Part shown: positions 1-6,608 of the stretch, one piece after another | How the letters are laid out: every line of letters starts with the position of its first letter | Position numbering within the stretch: the stretch's first letter is position 1 | From: Planctomycetaceae bacterium | GTDB lineage: Bacteria; Planctomycetota; Planctomycetia; Pirellulales; Thermoguttaceae | DNA length: 12,170 nt | Reading direction: 5' to 3' | Assembly (NCBI GenBank): GCA_031287585.1 | Contig: JAITST010000344.1 | Location: 1-12,170, forward strand | Translations under genes and position numbers: made by a program | The notes under the pieces: generated by a model | Told to the model about the DNA's origin: nothing | The model's input: only the letters and a program-made list of their open reading frames with translations | The model's database searches: none

Positions 1-72
1 GTTTGGGAATAATGAGCGGGGAAAATTGCAGCATTTTTTGAAATTTGAGTAACTTTTCAGACGAGGGGAGCG

Positions 73-148
73 TTTGAGTCAAAAATTTTTATATTTAGTG
101 GGTTGTTAGAAGTTGCCTAAAGCAACACAATCAAAACAACCACTCAAA
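73..148. repeat. Nested inverted repeat / hairpin
   Basis: An inner perfect stem GTTGC (112-116)/GCAAC (122-126) with a 5-nt loop sits inside an outer pair GTGGGTTGTT (98-107)/AACAACCAC (135-143), which matches over 9 bp with one bulged G. A third pair, TTTGAGT (73-79)/ACTCAAA (142-148), overlaps the outer stem by two bases and could extend or compete with it. This could be an RNA structure of a transcript running off the left edge, or a weak terminator. Function is unknown. Confidence 0.35.
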
Positions 149-579
149 ACATTCATTTTACTAATTTTTATCGCGATTATAGTTGGGGCACAATTTGATC
201 ATATCCCAGAATTGTTGAAGTGATGGTCAATACCGCTAAAATTTCGACGTTTTATGACATTCACCCATAAATTCCGCACAAGACCGGAATATGCTTCGGA
301 AAAATCCAGAAAGCGTTGACAGCCAATCATCAGGACGGGGAAACCATTGCATGAATCAATCCTGCCGGGGTGCCGAGCAGTGTGGAGCGAAAGTAATTTG
401 AGATAGTTAGGGCATTTGCGTAATACACAACAGAGAAACAATATAGTTAATTTGTTTCCCTATATTTTGTTTAACTTATTATGTTCAAAACACATAAGCC
501 GTTATTAATTACAAACTAATCGCAACTCGTATTGTATATTTAATTTTACATAAACTTTGCAGATCACTTAAACACGAGC

Positions 580-609
580 AGTATTTACTCAAGTACTTGT
601 GATAATACT
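580..609. promoter_or_regulatory. 30-bp imperfect dyad, operator-like
   Basis: A perfect 10-bp palindrome CAAGTACTTG (590-599) is centred exactly within the flanking inverted pair AGTATT (580-585)/AATACT (604-609). Shared symmetry across 30 bp is typical of a dimeric regulator site, though chance in AT-rich DNA is possible. It lies about 90 bp past the stop of the dehydrogenase gene, so any target gene is unclear. Confidence 0.3.
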
Positions 610-697
610 TTTGGAGTGGGTGGGGACAACATTGTTCGGGTTTTGACATCACAGTTTCGCATACAACATCAAGTCAGTCAAACGGCGAGTATATTTT

Positions 698-1741
698 TTA
701 TGCCGCTCGTTTTTCTGTCATCGTCTCTGTCGTGTGTATTTGTTTTAAGATTCGTTCCGCTACTTGTACTGCTGTCAACCCTTGTTTGCCGTTTACTTTG
801 GGTTCGTATTTTTTTTCTATTGCGTTTATAAAATCGCTCATTTCCAACGACAGAGCATCTACCGCGTTTTCTGCTAGTTCTGTTACTTTGAAGTGTTCCT
901 TCATAAATGTTGGTGCTAATTTTGCCGCTTCGACCGGGCTGATTTTATTCGCGGCGAAATTTCCTGTCACTACTTCTTCGCTCGGTTCAATAAACTTTGC
1001 TGTTCTTGTTGCGAAGTCAATTGTTGCTGACTGGCGTTCCGTTATTATATTCATTTTGCGTACCGCTTCTGACGCTACTCTTGACGCATACAGCGTCGCT
1101 ACCGTACCATTGTCGAATGTTATTCTCGCTTGCGCAATGTCTTCGTGACCTTGTTTGCGGCTTGAATCTATCACGTAGAACCCTACCGCGTCAACGTTGT
1201 TAATCAGTGACGGTACAACCGACATTACCAAGTCAATATCGTGAATCATCATATCAAGCACTACACCGATGTCCGTACTTCGGAACGTGTAGCCGCTTGT
1301 TCGCGTCGTTTCCAGTAACGCCTGTTCGCCCGACGCAACCCGGTCAAGAATCGGCGCGGCAGAATGCCACGCGGGATTGAATTGTTCAATGTGACCTACC
1401 TGCAAAACGCGATTGTGTTCGCGTGCCAAAGTAACAAGTTGTGCCGCTTCTACCGACGTAACGCATAACGGTTTCTCCATCAACACGTGACAACCGGCGT
1501 TGAGACAACGTATGCCTACCGCATTGTGAGTCGTACTAGGAGTTGCCACTACCACCGCCTCGACCTGCGTCAACAATTCGTCGAGCGAATGGAACGCAAT
1601 ACAGTTATGCTTCTTTGCGAGTGCTTCGGATGCGGCGGACGATTCGTCATAAATGCCGCTAATTTGTACGTTTGAATAAGCAGCCGCTTTATCCGCGTGA
1701 AATGAGCCAAGACGACCAGCACCGATGATTCCTAATTTCAT
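698..1741 (-). CDS. Gfo/Idh/MocA-family NAD(P)-dependent oxidoreductase, lpx-linked
   Basis: The product is 347 aa, starting at ATG. An N-terminal Rossmann fold carries the dinucleotide-binding motif GIIGAGRLG (residues 4-12). The family's EKP motif is at 89-91 (K90 is the expected catalytic lysine), and a GHIEQFNPA segment at 116-124 is followed by D163...H167-D168 in the C-terminal substrate domain. Length is usual for the family. A dehydrogenase with this GHIExFNP segment is often found beside lipid A genes, and relatives such as GnnA oxidise UDP-GlcNAc at C3. The gene lies 115 bp downstream of lpxC on the same strand, so a nucleotide-sugar role in lipid A or surface polysaccharide synthesis is a reasonable inference. 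The substrate cannot be read from sequence. No Shine-Dalgarno is visible before the ATG. Confidence 0.88.
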   Translation of the reverse strand: MKLGIIGAGRLGSFHADKAAAYSNVQISGIYDESSAASEALAKKHNCIAFHSLDELLTQVEAVVVATPSTTHNAVGIRCLNAGCHVLMEKPLCVTSVEAAQLVTLAREHNRVLQVGHIEQFNPAWHSAAPILDRVASGEQALLETTRTSGYTFRSTDIGVVLDMMIHDIDLVMSVVPSLINNVDAVGFYVIDSSRKQGHEDIAQARITFDNGTVATLYASRVASEAVRKMNIITERQSATIDFATRTAKFIEPSEEVVTGNFAANKISPVEAAKLAPTFMKEHFKVTELAENAVDALSLEMSDFINAIEKKYEPKVNGKQGLTAVQVAERILKQIHTTETMTEKRAA

Positions 1742-1787
1742 TGTAGTAAGTTGTAGAGTGTAATGGGGCTTCAGTTATCTGCTTTCA

Positions 1788-1815
1788 GTTGACAGTTTTC
1801 AGAATTACTGTCAAC
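1788..1815. repeat. Perfect 9-bp hairpin between lpxC and the dehydrogenase gene
   Basis: GTTGACAGT (1788-1796) and ACTGTCAAC (1807-1815) form a perfect 9-bp stem with a 10-nt loop. In the minus-strand transcript it would fold about 45 nt before the dehydrogenase start and about 40 nt after the lpxC stop. It could set relative expression of the two genes or protect an mRNA end. No U-tract follows directly, so a strong terminator is unlikely. The sequence GTTGACAGT recurs at 3847-3855 upstream of skp. Confidence 0.4.
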
Positions 1816-1820
1816 CGAAA

Positions 1821-1842
1821 ATTATATGAGTATTATATGAGT
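1821..1842. repeat. Tandem 11-bp repeat ATTATATGAGT x2
   Basis: Two perfect head-to-tail copies of ATTATATGAGT (1821-1831 and 1832-1842) lie between the hairpin and the lpxC stop codon. They are probably a small slippage duplication, with no known role. Confidence 0.6.
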
Positions 1843-1856
1843 ATAGTCAAAAAATC

Positions 1857-2858
1857 TTACGCGCATTTTTTTAACAACTGCTGTTTCCTTATCATTATCC
1901 CGCACGTTTCGGCTAGGCATGTTTCGTCTATCAGCAACGATGCCGTTTCCAGTTCCGCGACGCATTGGGCGTTCAATGCGTGACCGCTGCGGTGAGCGAC
2001 GAAACGCCCAACCCAGTCACACGGTGCCAACGCTAAATCGCCTACCATATCAAGAATCTTGTGTCTCGCACATTCGTTCTCGAAGTGAAGATGGTTGTCA
2101 ACAAGTCCGTTCTCGCCGAAGACTAACAAGCCCGACGGCTTGACACGTTGACAAATACCTTGTGAAAGCAGGTAGTCCGCTTCCTTTTTTGTGAGAAACG
2201 TTCGGCAGTTCATCAAATCACGTTTGAACCGTTCAGACTGCATCACGTAACTGTGCCGCTGGTTACCAATCGGATTCGGCTCGTCAAACTCAAGGGTGTA
2301 TTCAATTGAGTGAACACCATCAAGATTCGGCGAAACTTCAATCCACGTTTTGTTATCGCCAACACGTACTTCACGTGTAACAATACGAATCGGGGTAACG
2401 TGTGGTTGTTCAACAATCCCCGCTTCTTCCAACGCTCGTACAAACGGGAAACTCGAACCGTCAATGCCCGGCATCTCAGGTTTGTTCGTTCGTACTTCGC
2501 AATTATCAATCTTCAACCCGCGTAACGCCGCCAGAACGTGTTCAACCATATCAACTCTCGCGCTGCCGTTGACAAGCGAAGTCTGACGCGGTTTGTTGTC
2601 ACGATACTTAACGAGTGCGGGAATAGACGGTTGTTGCGGCAAATCGGTTCTTGTAAAAACGATACCGCTGTTTGCCGCCGCCGGTACAAACTCCAATCGA
2701 ACATCCTCGCCCGTCCAATAACCGAACCCCTCAACAACAACACTTTTGTCTATCGTGTTTTGAAGTCGCAATAACGAACCAAGCCGGTCGTTCACTTTGG
2801 GTAACAAAGCCCTTCCAGCGTCGAGGTACGATTCCATTCTGAAAACAGCTGCGTCCAT
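1857..2858 (-). CDS. lpxC: UDP-3-O-acyl-N-acetylglucosamine deacetylase (LpxC)
   Basis: LpxC is the zinc-dependent deacetylase that catalyses the committed cytoplasmic step of lipid A synthesis. The expected residues are present: E106-H107 in MVEHVLAAL, H266 and D270 in HKILDMVGD, and the general acid H293 in HRSGHALN. By family knowledge H107, H266 and D270 bind zinc. The IDNCE and EMPGIDGSS segments (117-136) are also typical. The open frame gives 333 aa, longer than the usual ~305, and the excess is at the N-terminus: family similarity begins near residue 31 (RLQNTI...EGFGYW). A later start such as Met8 or the TTG at Leu30 is possible, and no Shine-Dalgarno favours any of them. No FabZ domain is fused. 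It lies 185 bp downstream of skp on the same strand. Confidence 0.95.
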   Translation of the reverse strand: MDAAVFRMESYLDAGRALLPKVNDRLGSLLRLQNTIDKSVVVEGFGYWTGEDVRLEFVPAAANSGIVFTRTDLPQQPSIPALVKYRDNKPRQTSLVNGSARVDMVEHVLAALRGLKIDNCEVRTNKPEMPGIDGSSFPFVRALEEAGIVEQPHVTPIRIVTREVRVGDNKTWIEVSPNLDGVHSIEYTLEFDEPNPIGNQRHSYVMQSERFKRDLMNCRTFLTKKEADYLLSQGICQRVKPSGLLVFGENGLVDNHLHFENECARHKILDMVGDLALAPCDWVGRFVAHRSGHALNAQCVAELETASLLIDETCLAETCGIMIRKQQLLKKCA

Positions 2859-3043
2859 TGTTTGTGGTTTTGGGAAAAAAATATGATTGGGAATGTGATA
2901 AAAAAATTACTATGACACCGCAACATTCCGTCGGCTCGTTACATTTAACGCGGCGACGGCAATGTTGTGTGTTGTGTTTGACTTCCGTCAGTTTCAAGTG
3001 ACAGTATTCTTGCCGTGATTAACACACGACAACCGTCAAATAA
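2859..3043 (-). promoter_or_regulatory. skp-lpxC intergenic leader with shared motif
   Basis: This 185-bp spacer holds TTGGGAATGTGATAA at 2887-2901, identical to 3877-3891 upstream of skp, and TGACAGTATT at 2999-3008, also found at 3849-3858. The 15-mer ends 28 bp before the annotated lpxC start. No U-tract terminator for skp is visible, so read-through from skp into lpxC, a separate lpxC promoter, or both are possible. Confidence 0.35.
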
Positions 3044-3751
3044 TTAACGTCTCGGTATATTCGACGGAATGGTTCCGTTGTTCGGACTTGCTGTTGTGGG
3101 CTGAAGTGTAGCGGTCGGTGACGCGCCCACAACTGCCGTTTCAGCAGGAACTTGAAGACCGCGTTTCTTGTACAGTTGCATCTTGATAGTGTTGGTTAAG
3201 TCGATTTGTTCGTCAGACCATACCAAACGCTGTTCAATGTCTTCCATAACAGTTTGCGGAATCGTCGGTACAACTTCCATCTTGCGAACGTCAGTTACCT
3301 GAGCGATACCGTAATGTTTGCAGTATGCAGAGAGTTCCTGTTTGATTTCACTGAAAATGTCATAGATGACGGTCGAATTTTTCACTTCGAGTTTACGAAG
3401 TTCATTTTTTGCTTCGACCTCAAGATTACCATACGCTTTGGTAATTTCTTCAACTTGTTGCTGGTACGGGTCGGTACCCGGACGTATTCCGGATTCATCA
3501 AGTTTTTTCGCTTGTTCACGGAGAGCGTTTTGTTTTCCGAGAAACTCAGCGTCTAGTTTTTTCTTCTGTTCCTGTATCACTTCCATTTTCGCCTTGAATT
3601 CAGGATGCGACTGCATTAAGCGTCCGAGATCGACAGTCGCGACAAAACGCGGCGGACCAGCCGGTGCGGCGGGTGCGGCAGCAGGTGCTTGCGCAAAGGC
3701 GGACATTGTTAAAGCGGTCAGTAAAGCGGCGGTGCATAGAACATGTTTCAC
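3044..3751 (-). CDS. skp: OmpH/Skp-family periplasmic chaperone
   Basis: Skp/OmpH proteins are periplasmic chaperones that hold unfolded outer-membrane proteins. The product is 235 aa from a GTG start. It has a signal peptide (residues 1-20, likely cut after AFA), an Ala/Pro-rich spacer (about 22-36), then VATVDLGRLMQSHPEFK, typical of the family's first strand and helix. A long charged coiled-coil segment runs to about 165, and a Ser/Thr/Pro-rich tail makes it longer than E. coli Skp (161 aa mature plus signal). The frame opens two codons earlier at a TTG (3757), but AAGGAG is only 2 nt from the TTG and 8 nt from the GTG at 3751, so I choose the GTG. It is the first gene of the skp-lpxC-dehydrogenase cluster. 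Confidence 0.88.
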   Translation of the reverse strand: MKHVLCTAALLTALTMSAFAQAPAAAPAAPAGPPRFVATVDLGRLMQSHPEFKAKMEVIQEQKKKLDAEFLGKQNALREQAKKLDESGIRPGTDPYQQQVEEITKAYGNLEVEAKNELRKLEVKNSTVIYDIFSEIKQELSAYCKHYGIAQVTDVRKMEVVPTIPQTVMEDIEQRLVWSDEQIDLTNTIKMQLYKKRGLQVPAETAVVGASPTATLQPTTASPNNGTIPSNIPRR

Positions 3752-3759
3752 TTTCAATT

Positions 3760-3765
3760 CTCCTT
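3760..3765 (-). promoter_or_regulatory. Ribosome binding site deciding the skp start
   Basis: AAGGAG on the minus strand lies 8 nt from the GTG at 3751 and 2 nt from the TTG at 3757. Normal spacing favours GTG initiation. Confidence 0.6.
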
Positions 3766-3789
3766 ACAAAGTGTGTGTAGGTGGGATTA

Positions 3790-3829
3790 TGTCAAAGTGA
3801 AGCACATGCTTCTTTCACAATCTTTGACA
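3790..3829 (-). promoter_or_regulatory. Compound inverted repeat in the skp leader
   Basis: A perfect 8-bp outer pair TGTCAAAG (3790-3797)/CTTTGACA (3822-3829) encloses a second dyad GAAGCA-CA-TGCTTC (3799-3812). Located 39-78 nt before the GTG start, it could fold in the skp mRNA leader or bind a regulator. Confidence 0.45.
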
Positions 3830-3864
3830 ATAATCTTGTTGAGGGAGTTGACAGTATTGTGAAA

Positions 3865-3878
3865 AAACAGTACTGTTT
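3865..3878. promoter_or_regulatory. Perfect 14-bp palindrome AAACAGTACTGTTT
   Basis: A perfect 14-bp palindrome, size and symmetry suited to a dimeric repressor. If the CACAAT at 3856-3861 is the -10 box, the palindrome falls between -10 and -35, a typical operator position. Confidence 0.45.
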
Positions 3879-3891
3879 GGGAATGTGATAA
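3877..3891. repeat. 15-bp direct repeat, copy near skp (other copy 2887-2901)
   Basis: TTGGGAATGTGATAA occurs identically at 2887-2901 upstream of lpxC. This copy overlaps the left half of the CRP-like site. The lpxC copy keeps TGTGA but lacks the matching TCACA half. Confidence 0.6.
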
Positions 3892-3899
3892 TGTTCACA
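3884..3899. promoter_or_regulatory. CRP/FNR-superfamily-like site TGTGA-N6-TCACA
   Basis: TGTGATAATGTTCACA matches the E. coli CRP half-site consensus TGTGA-N6-TCACA perfectly. Its centre (3891.5) is 42.5 bp from the transcription start predicted by the CACAAT at 3856-3861, close to the -41.5 position of class II activators. A flanking pair GGGAAT (3879-3884)/ATTCCC (3903-3908) lengthens the symmetry. Which regulator binds in this organism is unknown. Confidence 0.45.
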
Positions 3900-4222
3900 A
3901 AAATTCCCTCTCCCTAAAGCGGGTGTATTGTGCGCTATTTTTGAAATCGGGTAAAGAGCAATTTTTAGTGAAAAATTATTTATTATAATCGGAATAATCC
4001 GCAAAATTCATAAAATCATTAGAGATTGGGATTTACAAGATTGTGTATATTGCGTATTTTAACTTTTTGTGAATCCAAAATGAGTTTCACCGCAAAGACA
4101 GGGCGGTAGTTTAGTTTGAACGGTGTTTATTGCACCGTATTGCAAGTTTGTCTGGAAGGGATAGAATTGATTGTTCGCAACCACTCACAGTTCGTCGTAT
4201 TGTTTTCACCATAGTTTTCACA

Positions 4223-6553
4223 ATGACTTTTGTTACTTATTCATTTTTCATTATTGGTTTGCTTGCCAGCGGGATTCCTGTTTTGCTGCATCTACTGATG
4301 CGCGGTAAGCCGAAACGGATTGTTTTTCCGCCTTTGATTTTGATTCAGGCACGGCTCAATGTTACCAAGCGGAACTTCCAACTCAAACAGATTTTATTGT
4401 TGCTTTTACGGATTTTGATTTTTGTTATCGTTGGACTTTTGTTGTCACGACCTACATTGAAACTTGGCGATTGGTTTTTTGCCAATCACTCCGCCAACGG
4501 TAATCACTCGTTTGTCAGTTCCGTAACCAACTCACTCGCAACGCAGGAATCGCCCATCGCCGCGGCACTCGTTGTCGATACTTCGCCGCGAATGAATTAC
4601 GTTCTCGCAAACATTTCCCGTCTCGACGCGGCTCGCTCTTACGCCCAGTGGGTTCTCGGACAATTGCCCAAAAGCAGCCGTGTTGCGGTCGTCGATGCCA
4701 AACGCGAACCAGCAGCGTTTCAAATCGACCCTCTTGCCGCGTCACAACGTTTACAAAGATTGAACATCGAAAACAATGGTCGCACAGTCGCCGAGTCGGT
4801 TCTCGACGCGATACGGTTACTCGACGAATCGAAAATGGAACAGCAAGAATTGTACGTATTCTGTGACCTAACGCAACCATCGTGGCAACCCGAACACGTT
4901 AAGTCAATCAACAACGCGGTCGAAGCGTTCAAGAGCAACAACGCTGGCGGCACGGTTACACGGAACGTTTACATGGTTGACGTTGGTGTCGAATCGCCAA
5001 ACAACTGCGGCGTAACAAACATTCACCTGTCTGACCAAGTCGCGTCTGTTGATATGCCGATAACGCTTACCGCCGAAGTGATTCAAATTGGTGATGCGCA
5101 ATCGCGGACGGCGGAGTTATGGCTCGAAAACGCTGGTGCGAACAACACTGTGAATAACGCTGGTGACAACGACAATAAATCCGAACGACGCGGTTCACGT
5201 CAGATTCGCTTCGCTGCCAGCAACAACATCACCGGTCAAATGTTGACCTTTCAGTTACCATCGTTACCGGTTGGAGTTCATCATGGAACGATTCGGATTG
5301 ACGATTCAGACCCGTTTGGTGCCGACAATACCGCGTATTTCACGGTTGATATTCGTTCGGCGTGGCAGGTGTTGATTGTTGCACCGAAACCGGTTGACGA
5401 ACACGACGAGTACGTTCGCGAGATTTTGAATCCGTCGCAAACGCCGCTCAATCCGGCGCAGACGAAGATTGGTTCGTTGTTCAAAACGGAGACCGTGCCG
5501 CCGGAATCGTTGGAGCGAATGACACTCGCGGACTTGCAGCAGTACAGCGCGGTGATGATTCTCGACCCGTCACCGTTGCCGCCGACTACGTGGAAAGCGT
5601 TGAGCGATTTTGTCGGGGGCGGCGGCGGCGCGGCGTTTTTTCTCGGACGGCGCGCAACACCGCCCGCGGAGTTCAACTTGCCGATAGCACGTGATTTGCT
5701 CGGCGGTTTTCCAGTTCGGCAGGCACGCAGCGGTGGTGAACTCTGGATAGTACCTGACGATTATATTCCGTCGATTTTTTCGTCGTTCAGACCGTTGTCG
5801 GTTGCGGAAACGCCGTGGCAGGAGTTGCCCGTTTCGCGTTATTGGGAGATGGACAACTTGGTAGAGCGTGTCGAGCAAGCGGCACGTTTTTCGGACGGAC
5901 GACCGGCGATTCTCACACGCCGATTCGGGCGTGGTATCGCGGTAACGATGACGACACCGGTTTCCGACCCGCCGTACTCACCCGCGAACGTATCGCCGGA
6001 CGAGCGTCATTGGAATTATTTGACTGACCCGTCGTGGGTTTTTATGGCGTTAATAGACGGCATCGCACGGACGCTTGTTGGTATTGGTGAACAAAAGTTG
6101 AACTTTGAAATCGGGCAACCAGCGGTGCTAACAATCAGTAACGCAACTGTTCCGGCAAACTGTTTGTTAAGCCGCCCAGACGGTACATCGGTACGAATTT
6201 CACCAAACGCCGCCGAGCGTCAGGTACGAGTAACAACGAACGACAATCCGGGGCAAAACTACATACGCGGCACTGGCACAAAAGAACGCCTCAACATCGG
6301 ATTTAGCACAAACTTCACCCCAAGCATAAGCGACTTCCGCCGTATCGGTACTGAAACGCTGGACGAAGCGTTCGGAAAAAACAACTACCGCGTAGCACGG
6401 ACACCGAAGGAAATAGAAGTAGGAATAGCAAGAAGCAGAGTAGGGGCGGAGTTGTATCCGGTATTGTTTATGATGTTGTGTTTGTTTTTTGTTGGTGAGT
6501 ATGTGTTCGCGAATTATTTTTACGGACGCGGGAAATCTGCAAATACGGTTTGA
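4223..6553 (+). CDS. BatA-domain membrane protein with vWA-like and GATase-like domains
   Basis: The product is 776 aa from the ATG at 4223. The open frame extends to a TTG at 4130, but BatA-type proteins begin as this one does at the ATG (short hydrophobic helix, ...IPVLLHLL, then a basic RGKPKR stretch). Domains: two N-terminal membrane segments (about 8-25 and 57-75); a vWA-like domain (about 113-255) whose MIDAS reads D119-T-S-P-R instead of DxSxS; a beta-rich middle (about 262-375); a class I glutamine-amidotransferase-like fold (about 380-500, with a Gly run at 465-469) with no obvious catalytic Cys; and a C-terminal membrane helix (about 744-766). Proteins of this layout are common in planctomycetes, usually near MoxR and vWA genes. 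Here it stands alone. The molecular function is not known. Confidence 0.85.
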   Translation: MTFVTYSFFIIGLLASGIPVLLHLLMRGKPKRIVFPPLILIQARLNVTKRNFQLKQILLLLLRILIFVIVGLLLSRPTLKLGDWFFANHSANGNHSFVSSVTNSLATQESPIAAALVVDTSPRMNYVLANISRLDAARSYAQWVLGQLPKSSRVAVVDAKREPAAFQIDPLAASQRLQRLNIENNGRTVAESVLDAIRLLDESKMEQQELYVFCDLTQPSWQPEHVKSINNAVEAFKSNNAGGTVTRNVYMVDVGVESPNNCGVTNIHLSDQVASVDMPITLTAEVIQIGDAQSRTAELWLENAGANNTVNNAGDNDNKSERRGSRQIRFAASNNITGQMLTFQLPSLPVGVHHGTIRIDDSDPFGADNTAYFTVDIRSAWQVLIVAPKPVDEHDEYVREILNPSQTPLNPAQTKIGSLFKTETVPPESLERMTLADLQQYSAVMILDPSPLPPTTWKALSDFVGGGGGAAFFLGRRATPPAEFNLPIARDLLGGFPVRQARSGGELWIVPDDYIPSIFSSFRPLSVAETPWQELPVSRYWEMDNLVERVEQAARFSDGRPAILTRRFGRGIAVTMTTPVSDPPYSPANVSPDERHWNYLTDPSWVFMALIDGIARTLVGIGEQKLNFEIGQPAVLTISNATVPANCLLSRPDGTSVRISPNAAERQVRVTTNDNPGQNYIRGTGTKERLNIGFSTNFTPSISDFRRIGTETLDEAFGKNNYRVARTPKEIEVGIARSRVGAELYPVLFMMLCLFFVGEYVFANYFYGRGKSANTV

Positions 6554-6562
6554 AGAGAGGTA

Positions 6563-6589
6563 AGGCAGGACAGCGTGTTCCCCTTGCCT
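6563..6589. terminator. Possible bidirectional hairpin between convergent genes
   Basis: AGGCAGG (6563-6569) pairs with CCTTGCCT (6582-6589) with one bulged T. It sits in the 55-bp gap between the 3' ends of the BatA-domain gene and rph, where a shared terminator is expected. There is no strong U-tract on either side, so the call is weak. Confidence 0.35.
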
Positions 6590-6608
6590 ATTCTACTGGT
6601 TAATCTTA

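Larger units (their letters stand above)
1..697. other. Gene-free AT-rich region with hairpins
   Basis: I see no convincing coding sequence here. The longest open frame (minus strand, 199-441) starts with TTG, has no ribosome binding site and matches no family I recognise. The region is AT-rich and holds three secondary-structure candidates: a nested hairpin at 73-148, an AT-only stem at 440-466 (AATATAG/CTATATT) and a 30-bp dyad at 580-609. It lies downstream of the dehydrogenase gene that ends at 698, so it may contain that operon's 3' untranslated region and the control region of a gene beyond the left edge. No stem is followed by a clear U-tract, so I do not call an intrinsic terminator. 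Confidence 0.5.
3752..4222. promoter_or_regulatory. Divergent control region skp <-> batA
   Basis: This 471-bp gene-free stretch separates skp (minus) from the BatA-domain gene (plus). Towards skp it holds a compound dyad (3790-3829), a 14-bp palindrome (3865-3878) and a CRP/FNR-like site (3884-3899). Possible minus-strand -10 boxes CACAAT lie at 3856-3861 and 3927-3932, the second 17 bp from TTTACC at 3950-3955. On the plus strand there is a perfect TATAAT at 3984-3989 without a good -35. Near batA there is a small hairpin ACGGTG/CACCGT (4120-4125/4133-4138). Promoter assignments are tentative. Confidence 0.45.

Noticed and set aside
199..441. An 80-codon minus-strand open frame in the left flank
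   Set aside because: It begins with TTG, has no ribosome binding site, is rich in Cys, Arg and His, and matches no family I recognise. It is more likely chance or a decayed remnant.
616..1675. Plus-strand open frames antisense to the dehydrogenase gene
   Set aside because: They are complements of a well-supported coding sequence, with no domains of their own and no initiation signals.
2243..2997. Several overlapping open frames across and upstream of lpxC
   Set aside because: LpxC catalytic residues fix the real frame; the others lack motifs and are rich in Arg and Cys, as expected of shadows.
3206..3800. Plus-strand open frames of up to 144 codons antisense to skp
   Set aside because: Their composition (Cys-, Ser- and Phe-rich) is the mirror of skp codons, and they carry no recognisable motif.
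3865..3878. AAACAGTACTGTTT as a LexA box
   Set aside because: The half-sites are reversed relative to the E. coli CTGT-N8-ACAG consensus and do not fit the Gram-positive GAAC-N4-GTTC form.
4107..4185. A tRNA-like beginning (GGGCGGTAGTTTAGT)
   Set aside because: There is no matching acceptor 3' half, no TTCRA T-loop and no foldable anticodon arm, so it is not a tRNA.
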